From assembly GCF_006539145.1 (NCBI RefSeq), contig NZ_BJML01000008.1, positions 62,001 to 126,000 of the forward strand: a DNA stretch of 64,000 nt, read 5' to 3'. Numbering within the stretch: position 1 is the first letter of the stretch; each line of letters begins with the position of its first letter. Position numbers and translations under genes: made by a program. Under the pieces are notes generated by a model, which saw nothing but the letters and a program-made list of their open reading frames with translations, was not told the DNA's origin and made no database searches. Shown one piece after another: positions 1 to 6,299 of this stretch. The stretch is from Microbacterium testaceum (GTDB taxonomy: Bacteria > Actinomycetota > Actinomycetes > Actinomycetales > Microbacteriaceae).

Positions 1-941
1 CCGAGCAGACGGCGCACGATGCGATCGCTCAGGTCGCCGCGTCGCTCGGCGTCGACACGCCGCCCTATTCGCCGGGCACCGCGCCGACTCTCGGCGCTGC
101 GCAGGGCGGGGCGTCGAGTCGCTACGGCGAGCCCGACGGGAACCTGTTCAATCAAGCCTTCTGGGACGGCTACTCGGCCGTCGAGTGGGCCGACGGGACG
201 GCATCGGGAATCTCCGACCGCGTGGGAGACGGACTGTCCGCGTCTCGAACGGTCACCGAGAAGCAGGACGTGCGCTCCTTCCTCCCTCGACCCCAGGGAG
301 AGGATCCCGAGATCGAGAGCATCCGTTGGAAGGCGGGTCCGATCTTCGGCGGAGTGGACTGGCTCTTCGAAGAGCTCGTCGGCTACTCGCTCCTCGAAGA
401 GGTGACGAAGCCCTTCTCGGGCGACTGGGAGCGCATGCGCGAGGCGCAGTTCGCTTGGACGCACGCGGGCGATGCCATGAGCGCGATCGGTCAGAACGCG
501 ATGGGGCTTCTCCCGCCCCTCGCGTCGTGGACCGGCAAGGGCTCCGAGGCGTTCGTCGCAGCGGCCGGCGTGATGTCGCAGGCCCACACCGTCGTGGCCG
601 GACCCGCGGGCACCGTGGCGACGGCGATCAAGGTGCTGATCCTGTTGTGCAAAGAAGCTGTCGGCAAGATCCTGAAGATCCTCGACCGTCTCGCGCAGAA
701 GCTCCTGCGGATCGCGGCCGAAGCTGCGGTTCCCGTGGCGGGCTGGCTCGTAGCGGCCGTCGAAGCGGGAATCGCGGTGTACGACCTGATTCAAGATGCG
801 CGGTGGGCGTACAAGTGGATCAACATGATCTACGACCTCGTTTCGGGGATGGTCGGAAACATCGGCACGATGACCGACAGTGCGATGCGCATGGCCGATC
901 TGTACGAGGGCCTGGCGCGCGGAGCGGCGGCGCGAGTCTGA
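1..941 (+). CDS. WXG100-superfamily-like protein, C-terminal part (5' end outside window)
   Basis: The reading frame is already open at base 3 and ends in TGA at 939-941, so only the last ~312 residues are seen. Within them is a WXG-type turn (W-T-G, codons near 529-537) between two predicted helices, followed by a long hydrophobic, Ala/Val/Leu-rich stretch (about bases 590-800) that could be membrane-associated or form a helical bundle. This resembles large type VII (ESX) secretion-associated proteins, but no enzymatic motif is recognisable. Its stop overlaps the next start (TGATG), so translation is probably coupled. The family call is inferred from the WXG turn and from the neighbouring small WXG100 gene. 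Confidence 0.6.
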   Translation, partial: EQTAHDAIAQVAASLGVDTPPYSPGTAPTLGAAQGGASSRYGEPDGNLFNQAFWDGYSAVEWADGTASGISDRVGDGLSASRTVTEKQDVRSFLPRPQGEDPEIESIRWKAGPIFGGVDWLFEELVGYSLLEEVTKPFSGDWERMREAQFAWTHAGDAMSAIGQNAMGLLPPLASWTGKGSEAFVAAAGVMSQAHTVVAGPAGTVATAIKVLILLCKEAVGKILKILDRLAQKLLRIAAEAAVPVAGWLVAAVEAGIAVYDLIQDARWAYKWINMIYDLVSGMVGNIGTMTDSAMRMADLYEGLARGAAARV

Positions 942-1444
942 TGGCGCGCATCGACGACCCGATGATGGATCACCTTCCCGGCCCCGACGACGATCGGCTG
1001 GTCGGCGACTTCCGCACGATGGCGGAGACCTTCGCACGGCTTCTCCGCGAAGACGACGAGCGCGAGAACGCGCGCGCCGCGATCGAGGCCGAGGAGCGCC
1101 GAAAGGCCGACGAGCATCGTGCCGCCCGTGCTCGCGCCGGCGAGATGGGCGCGGAGTGGCGCACCGTGCAGTCGCGTATCGACCTCGGTGAGACCAGCCT
1201 CGAAGCGGTCTTCCGCGGCGAGGACCAGACTTCTGCTGCCCAGGCTCTGCGGAAGATGTCATCCGAGAATCTCCGCGCACTGCGTGACTCGTGGGACGAA
1301 GTCGACGACGACGTCACGGAGGACGACGATCGTCCCTCACCCGACGCTGAGTTCGACGCCGCCGTCCGCCAATCGCACGAGCGCTACACCGAAGCTCTCG
1401 CCAAGATCCGTGACGCGCTCGAACTCGCGCGTCGCGACATGTGA
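941..1444 (+). CDS. Charged, helix-rich hypothetical protein in WXG100 cluster
   Basis: A 167-residue protein whose ATG overlaps the upstream stop by one base. It is very rich in Asp, Glu, Arg and Ala with few hydrophobic residues; residues ~25-75 look like a long charged helix or coiled coil, and a run of acidic residues lies near residue 125. There is no signal peptide or membrane segment. I do not recognise a family. Its position between two WXG100-like genes suggests a partner or chaperone-like role for secreted proteins, which is inference only. Confidence 0.7.
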   Translation: MARIDDPMMDHLPGPDDDRLVGDFRTMAETFARLLREDDERENARAAIEAEERRKADEHRAARARAGEMGAEWRTVQSRIDLGETSLEAVFRGEDQTSAAQALRKMSSENLRALRDSWDEVDDDVTEDDDRPSPDAEFDAAVRQSHERYTEALAKIRDALELARRDM

Positions 1445-1461
1445 AGGGAGAGTCCGCGCGC

Positions 1462-1752
1462 ATGACGTCCTTTTCGATCAAGCCCGATCGGCTCGTAGAG
1501 ACGGCCTCGTCCATCGATGCCGCCGTTCAGCGCACCGCCGCCGAAACTGCGACGCTCGCCTCTGCACGAAACACCCTTCTCGGGGGGTGGCAGGGCGACG
1601 CGGCTGACGCGTACGCCGCCAAGCAGGGGGCCTGGCTCTCCGAGATGAACCGCTTGGCCGATGTCGGCCGCGCCGCCGCCGACGCGGCTCGGACGGCGGC
1701 CCAGGCCTACCGCGAAGCCGATGACGCCGTGGGGAGGGCGTGGTCGCTGTGA
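1462..1752 (+). CDS. WXG100 family protein (ESAT-6-like, type VII secretion target)
   Basis: A 96-residue protein with the classic size and layout of the WXG100 family: an N-terminal helix, a W-Q-G turn near residue 40 (in the context LLGGWQGDAA), and a second Ala-rich helix. Such proteins form helical hairpin dimers and are exported by ESX/type VII systems. The ATG at 1462 is chosen because AAGGGAG at 1444-1450 is a good ribosome binding site; an in-frame GTG at 1441 overlaps the previous stop and is a weaker alternative. No ESX ATPase (EccC) or membrane gene lies in the window. Confidence 0.82.
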   Translation: MTSFSIKPDRLVETASSIDAAVQRTAAETATLASARNTLLGGWQGDAADAYAAKQGAWLSEMNRLADVGRAAADAARTAAQAYREADDAVGRAWSL

Positions 1753-2318
1753 TCATGCGCGGATCCGGAGAAGACGCCCACGTCGGTCCCGTCAGATGGA
1801 ACGGACTGACGCGGGGTGGGGCGCGGATGCTCGTTCGTGACGAGCCCGCCTCGGCTGTCCGCCGCGCCACAGATGCGCTCATCGCGGCGGGATTCTCCGA
1901 CGGAGGCGACGCCTTCGCCACCGCGATCCGGGAGAGCGGCTCGGAGTGGACCGCCCATGACGTCCGCCTCGGCGACGTGGCGAAGTCGTGGAAGCGCGGA
2001 GTCGTCGAGTTCTTCGCGGAGGGGACGGGCTTGGAGTTCTTCCCCAAGTTCTGGAGAGGAGCGACTCCGACCGTGGTCGTCGCCTGTGCGCGACGGACGG
2101 CCGACGGGACCGAGTTGCTCGTCTACCCCCACTATTCGGTGCGCGGCGGTGCCGATCGCAATGACGCGGCGCCTCTCGTCCGTCAGGCGGTTCAGGGCCT
2201 TTCGGACGCGTACGGAGCGTCGGGGGCCCTCGTCTCCAGCGAGAAGCTGCTCTCCATCAAGAACGACGGTTCACCGGCGTCGCAAGCCGTCGTGCGCGAG
2301 GTGCTCGGCTGGCGCTGA
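1749..2318 (+). CDS. Hypothetical protein, last gene of the WXG100 cluster
   Basis: A 189-residue soluble protein, start GTG at 1749 overlapping the WXG100 stop (GTGA) and preceded by GGGGAGGG at 1731-1738; GTG 1740 and ATG 1755 are alternatives. I recognise no family. Visible traits are an alternating beta-like C-terminal half with aromatic patches (EFFAEGTGLEFFPKFW region) and a central VVVACARR strand. Tight coupling with the WXG100 gene suggests it works with that protein. Confidence 0.7.
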   Translation: MIMRGSGEDAHVGPVRWNGLTRGGARMLVRDEPASAVRRATDALIAAGFSDGGDAFATAIRESGSEWTAHDVRLGDVAKSWKRGVVEFFAEGTGLEFFPKFWRGATPTVVVACARRTADGTELLVYPHYSVRGGADRNDAAPLVRQAVQGLSDAYGASGALVSSEKLLSIKNDGSPASQAVVREVLGWR

Positions 2319-2331
2319 CGCGCAGGGCAGG

Positions 2332-2850
2332 ATGGAGAGCGTGCTCTCCAACCTCGATCTGCCCACGACGGTGACCGCGCGCATCGGCGAGGTGACCGTC
2401 CGCCGGGCGAAGCCGACCGACCTGCCCGCGTTGATGGCGCTCCTGTCAGATGACCCCGTCAGTGCGGCGCGCGGCGATCGCGGCGACGCTGCGGACGAAG
2501 GAACGTACGCCACCGCATTGCGGAGCGTCCTCGAGGCGCCCTTGAACGATCTGATGGTCGTCGACGATGCGGCGGGGGAGGTGATCGGCACCCTGCAACT
2601 CACCGTCATCCCCGGTATGGCGCGTCAGGGGGCCACCCGGCTGCTCGTCGAGGCGGTCAGGGTGTCTTCGAGTGTGCGTTCCGGTGGGATCGGTAGCGCG
2701 GTGATGCGCTGGGTGATGCACGTCGCCGCACCCGCGACCGGCGCGGCCCTCGTGCAGCTGACCTCCGACGCCGCCCGCGTGGACGCCCACCGGTTCTACA
2801 CGCGACTCGGTTTCGCCGACTCGCACGTCGGCTTCAAGTACGCGGTGTGA
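2332..2850 (+). CDS. GNAT family N-acetyltransferase
   Basis: A 172-residue protein with the GNAT layout: an opening strand (EVTVRRAKPTDLPALMALL), a central strand with IGTLQLTVIP, then the acetyl-CoA pyrophosphate loop R-S-G-G-I-G near residues 120-125 (R-x-x-G-x-G), and a closing AHRFYTRLGF helix-strand unit typical of the family. It would transfer an acetyl group from acetyl-CoA to an amine; the substrate cannot be told. ATG 2332 is preceded by AGGGCAGG. It lies 13 bases after the previous gene, so may be co-transcribed although unrelated. Confidence 0.85.
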   Translation: MESVLSNLDLPTTVTARIGEVTVRRAKPTDLPALMALLSDDPVSAARGDRGDAADEGTYATALRSVLEAPLNDLMVVDDAAGEVIGTLQLTVIPGMARQGATRLLVEAVRVSSSVRSGGIGSAVMRWVMHVAAPATGAALVQLTSDAARVDAHRFYTRLGFADSHVGFKYAV

Positions 2851-2892
2851 GCCCGCGTGCCCGGACGCCGAGAGCGGCCGGGCACACCGAGC

Positions 2893-4944
2893 TCAGCCCG
2901 CGAGTCCGCGACGTTCCAGCAACGGCCGGATCTCGGCATCCCGGCCCCGGAAGTCGCGGTATGCGGCCAGGGGATCGCCGGACCCGCCGACGCCCAGAAG
3001 GCGCTGGCGGAAACGGTCGCCGTTCTCGCGAGTGAGCCCGCCGTTCTCGCGGAACCACTCCACGGTGTCGGCGTCGAGCACCTCGCTCCAGATGTAGGAG
3101 TAATACCCGGCGCTGTAGCCACCGGAGAACACGTGGGCGAAGTACGTCGAGGCGTAGCGGGTGGGTACGGCGGGGTTGTCGAGCCCGATGTCCGCGAGGG
3201 CCTCCGCTTCGAACGCTGCGACGTCGATGTCGGCCGACGCCTCGGCGACCGACAGTCCGTGCCACGCCTGATCGATCCACGAGGCCGCGAGATACTCGCT
3301 CGTCGCGAAGCCCTGGTTGAACGCATCGGAGGCGTGCAGACGCTCGACGACATCGGCCGGCAGCGGTGCGTCGGTGTCGATGTGCCGCGCGTAGTTGGTC
3401 AGGATCTCGGGCCACAGGATCCACATCTCGTTCACCTGGCTGGGGAACTCGACGAAGTCGCGGTAGACGGCCGTTCCGCCGAAGTGCGGGTAGGTCACGG
3501 TGGCGAACAGGCCGTGCAGGGCGTGCCCGAACTCGTGGAAGAGGGTGGTGACCTCATCCAGGGTCAGCAGTGTCGGGGTGCCCGGGGCGGGCTTGTTCAC
3601 GTTCAGGTTGTTGACCACGACGGGGGCCGTGCCGCGGAGGGCCGACTGCGTGACGATCGAGTTCATCCACGCGCCGCCGCGCTTGCTGTCGCGCGTGTAC
3701 AGGTCGAGCAGGAACAGGCCGAGCTCGCTGCCGTCGGCGTTGTGCACCTCGAAGACGCGAACGTCGGGGTGATAGCCCTGCAGGTCGTGGCGTTCGGTCA
3801 TGCGGATGCCGTAAAGCTTCTCGGCCGCGAAGAACACGCCGTCGCGCAGCACCCGCTCTGCCTCGAACCACGGACGCAGAGCCGCCCGATCGAGGTCATA
3901 CCGCTCGGCGCGGACCTTCTCGGTGTAGAACGCCCAGTCGTGGGCTTCGATCCGGATGCCGTCAGCCTCGGCGATCCTCTGCAGAGCCTCTTGCTCGGCG
4001 CGCGCGTTGGCGGCAGCGGGGGTGGAGAGTCGGCGGAGCAGGTCGCGCGCGGCATCCGGAGACCCCGCCGTCTGGTCGGCGAGGACGGCGGCGGCGTGCG
4101 AGGGATAGCCGAGCACCGCGGCGCGCTCGGCCCGCAGGCGCACGATCTCGCGGAGGACCGCGCGGTTGTCGTTGTCGTTGCCGCGCGTGGCGCGGGAGCG
4201 CGAGGCCTCGAGCAGACGGCGGCGGCTCTCTCGGTTCGTCAGCGACGCGAGCAGAGGGTGACCGGTGTACAGCGTGAGATTTACGACATAGCGCCCGTCG
4301 AGACCGCGACTCGTGGCCGCCTGCGCCGCCGCCGAGAGCTCGCCCTCGCTCAGGCCGTCGAGCTCGTCGGCGGAGTCGAACACCACCGCGAGCTCGTTGG
4401 TGTCGGCGAGCAGGTTCTTCTCGAACGTGGTCGTCAGCACCGACAAGCGCTGGTTGAGCTCGGTGAGCGTCCGCTTCTGCGCGTCGTCGAGACCGGCGCC
4501 GGCCAGCGACATCTCGCGGTGGTACCGCTCGACGAGGTAGCGGCTCTCGGCGTCGAGGTCGAGGTCGTCGAGCTGCGCGTGCACGGCGGCGATACGGGCG
4601 AACAGATCGGCATCGAGTTGGATCGCGTCGCGGTGCGCCGACATCAGGGGAGCGAGCTCCTCTTCAACGGCCTGGATCTCGGGAGTGCCGTCAGCGGATG
4701 CCACGGTGTAGAACGTGCGAGCGACGCGGTCGAGCAGTTCGCCGCTGCGCTCCAGGCGGATGAGCGTGTTCTCGAAGGTGGGCTCCGCGGTCTGAGCGGT
4801 GATCCCGTCGACCTCGGCCCGCTGCGCCGCGAAGGCGGCGTGGAACGCGGGGAGGTAGTGCTCGACGGCGATACTGCCGTAGGGCGGCAGGTCGTAGGGG
4901 AGCGAGGGCGGCGCGAGGAGGGGATTGTTCACGGCATCCGACAT
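2893..4944 (-). CDS. dcp: M3 family metallopeptidase, peptidyl-dipeptidase Dcp type
   Basis: A 683-residue protein of normal length for oligopeptidase A/Dcp-type M3 peptidases. The zinc site HEFGHALHG (HExxH) lies near residue 470, in the context TLFHEFGHALHGLF. There is no signal peptide, so it acts in the cytoplasm, breaking down peptides by releasing C-terminal dipeptides or cutting short oligopeptides. It converges with the acetyltransferase and diverges from the ArsR-type gene across an 80-base promoter region. Dcp versus the related OpdA cannot be fully separated by eye. Confidence 0.9.
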   Translation of the reverse strand: MSDAVNNPLLAPPSLPYDLPPYGSIAVEHYLPAFHAAFAAQRAEVDGITAQTAEPTFENTLIRLERSGELLDRVARTFYTVASADGTPEIQAVEEELAPLMSAHRDAIQLDADLFARIAAVHAQLDDLDLDAESRYLVERYHREMSLAGAGLDDAQKRTLTELNQRLSVLTTTFEKNLLADTNELAVVFDSADELDGLSEGELSAAAQAATSRGLDGRYVVNLTLYTGHPLLASLTNRESRRRLLEASRSRATRGNDNDNRAVLREIVRLRAERAAVLGYPSHAAAVLADQTAGSPDAARDLLRRLSTPAAANARAEQEALQRIAEADGIRIEAHDWAFYTEKVRAERYDLDRAALRPWFEAERVLRDGVFFAAEKLYGIRMTERHDLQGYHPDVRVFEVHNADGSELGLFLLDLYTRDSKRGGAWMNSIVTQSALRGTAPVVVNNLNVNKPAPGTPTLLTLDEVTTLFHEFGHALHGLFATVTYPHFGGTAVYRDFVEFPSQVNEMWILWPEILTNYARHIDTDAPLPADVVERLHASDAFNQGFATSEYLAASWIDQAWHGLSVAEASADIDVAAFEAEALADIGLDNPAVPTRYASTYFAHVFSGGYSAGYYSYIWSEVLDADTVEWFRENGGLTRENGDRFRQRLLGVGGSGDPLAAYRDFRGRDAEIRPLLERRGLAG

Positions 4945-4974
4945 CTCTCCAGCCTACGGCCCGTCTCTCGACGC

Positions 4975-5019
4975 ATGCAAAGATGTCATTGCATATAGAC
5001 GTTTGCAAAGGTATCTTTG
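4975..5019 (+). promoter_or_regulatory. Promoter and two dyad operators of the ArsR-type gene
   Basis: Two inverted repeats share the half-site TGCAAAG: ATGCAA-N8-TTGCAT at 4975-4994 and CAAAG-GTAT-CTTTG at 5006-5019. A candidate -35 (TTGCAT, 4989-4994) and -10 (TATCTT, 5012-5017) are 17 bases apart and sit inside the two dyads. The -10 ends 7 bases before ATG 5025, so the mRNA would be leaderless. The layout fits repression of the regulator by itself, and possibly control of the divergent dcp gene. Confidence 0.6.
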
Positions 5020-5024
5020 TGGTC

Positions 5025-5621
5025 ATGCCCGATCAGCCGACACCCCACCCCGAGAGGGTTCTGGATGCGGGAGCACTTCGCGCGCTCGCGCATCCCCTGC
5101 GTGTGCGGCTCTACGACATCCTCAGCCAGTACGGCCCCCAGACGGCGAGCAGCCTCGCCGAACTCACGGGAGAGTCGACCGGATCGACGAGCTATCACCT
5201 CCGGGCTCTGGCTCGACACGATCTCATCCGCGAGGTGGCCGGGCGGGGGACCGCGCGCGAGCGATGGTGGGAGCGCCCCGCCGGAATGGTGACGCTCACG
5301 AATCCCGAGATGCACAACACCCCCGCGGGGCGAGCCGTGATGGAGGCCGTGCAGTCCGAGACACTCACGCTGCGCCACCAACAGCTCATGCACTTCGCGA
5401 ATCACGGGTGGGCCGAGGCCGAGGAGTGGCGGGATGCCGCGATCATCTCGACCGCGACCGCCCGGTTGACCGCGGAGCAGTCGCAGGACCTCGTCAGGCG
5501 TATCCACGCGCTCGTCGACGAGACCGTGGCGCGCTACCGCGATCAGACCGGCGAAGGCGTGCGCCCCGTCACGATCCGCAACGACATCTTTCCGCTTCCG
5601 ACCGAGAGGGGCTCCGCATGA
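5025..5621 (+). CDS. ArsR-family winged helix-turn-helix transcriptional regulator
   Basis: A 198-residue regulator. Residues ~12-85 carry the winged helix: RALAHPLRVRLYDIL, then TASSLAEL and the recognition helix STGSTSYHLRALARHDLI, as in ArsR/HTH_20 proteins that pair with a C-terminal dimerisation or ligand part. No Cys metal site is present, so it is probably not a metal sensor. ATG 5025 is preferred over an upstream ATG at 4983 because the promoter and operators fall in between. Its stop overlaps the next start (ATGA). Confidence 0.85.
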   Translation: MPDQPTPHPERVLDAGALRALAHPLRVRLYDILSQYGPQTASSLAELTGESTGSTSYHLRALARHDLIREVAGRGTARERWWERPAGMVTLTNPEMHNTPAGRAVMEAVQSETLTLRHQQLMHFANHGWAEAEEWRDAAIISTATARLTAEQSQDLVRRIHALVDETVARYRDQTGEGVRPVTIRNDIFPLPTERGSA

Positions 5622-5830
5622 GCGCCATCACGCAGACCATCGCCGTCTCCGCCCGGCCGACGCCCCTCGAGAACGCCCTCCTCGTGGGCGCCCAGGCCAT
5701 GGCGACCATCGCGGAGCGTCGCATGCGTCGACGTGTCGCACGCCTCGAGACCGAGCCGGCTCGTCGCGCTGGGCTCGCGGCATCCCGCGCGATGTCGGAC
5801 GACGTCGCACGGTACCTGCTGCCCCGGTAG
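5618..5830 (+). CDS. Small basic hypothetical protein coupled to the ArsR-type gene
   Basis: A 70-residue protein whose ATG overlaps the regulator's stop (ATGA at 5618-5621). It is Arg- and Ala-rich with two likely helices: one moderately hydrophobic (LENALLVGAQAMATIAERRM), one charged. There is no membrane segment long enough to be certain and no known family. Tight coupling suggests a regulator-linked role, or simply a conserved small protein. Codon use resembles neighbours. Confidence 0.6.
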   Translation: MSAITQTIAVSARPTPLENALLVGAQAMATIAERRMRRRVARLETEPARRAGLAASRAMSDDVARYLLPR

Positions 5831-5996
5831 GTCGGGCGACCTCGGCGCGAGAGACCGGAGGCTCGCCCGCGCGTTCGGGGAGGGGATTCTGCTGGCGGAG
5901 GACTCATCGAGCGGATTCGTCCTCCGCAGCCCGATTCTCCTCCGCCCCGGACCCCTCGCCGTGCAGAGATGTGGCCCCCGGCCCTCACGGATCGAG

Positions 5997-6030
5997 CCCG
6001 CCGACCCGTGAGGGCGTCGGCGGGTTCTTC
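5997..6030 (+). terminator. Rho-independent terminator
   Basis: A perfect 9-base stem CCCGCCGAC (5997-6005) / GTCGGCGGG (6016-6024) with a 10-base loop is followed by TTCTTC. It ends the ArsR-type transcript about 167 bases after the last gene and separates it from the convergent valS transcript. The preceding 5831-5996 stretch shows no gene I can support. Confidence 0.75.
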
Positions 6031-6050
6031 GCGGTCGTGAGCGATTCGAC

Positions 6051-6299
6051 TCAGGCGAACTCGGCGTCGTCGTCGTAGCGCACGACAACCTCGCCCGCGG
6101 CATCCTGGGACACGACGACCCCGGTGTCGAGCTCGGCGACGGGGCGCCCCTCGAGGAACGTCAACGTCCACCGCGGCGCGGGGGCGCTGAGGCCATCGGG
6201 GTTGAGCGCGGCCTCGACGGCGGCGATCTGCGCGTGCAGCGCCTCGGGCACAGCCTTCGGCGGCTGCTCGCGGGCGGTCCAACGGGTTCCGAGTTGCAT
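6051..6299 (-). CDS. Conserved small hypothetical protein translated after valS
   Basis: An 82-residue acidic protein. Its ATG overlaps the valS stop by one base (TGATG), so it is translationally coupled to valS. No membrane segment or known domain; it looks like a small alpha/beta protein with a central RWTLTFLEGRPVAEL strand pair. Function unknown; the coupling hints at a link to translation but may be only operon position. Confidence 0.65.
   Translation of the reverse strand: MQLGTRWTAREQPPKAVPEALHAQIAAVEAALNPDGLSAPAPRWTLTFLEGRPVAELDTGVVVSQDAAGEVVVRYDDDAEFA

Noticed and set aside
2857..4998. Long open frame on the plus strand opposite dcp (and similar ones opposite valS, ileS, leuS and holA).
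   Set aside because: These antisense frames are produced by the GC-rich third positions of the real genes; their products are Val/Gly/Arg-rich with no motifs, while the opposite strand encodes clear enzymes.
5831..5996. Possible small gene between the 70-residue gene and the terminator.
   Set aside because: A plus-strand frame exists, but it lacks a ribosome site and any protein-like pattern.
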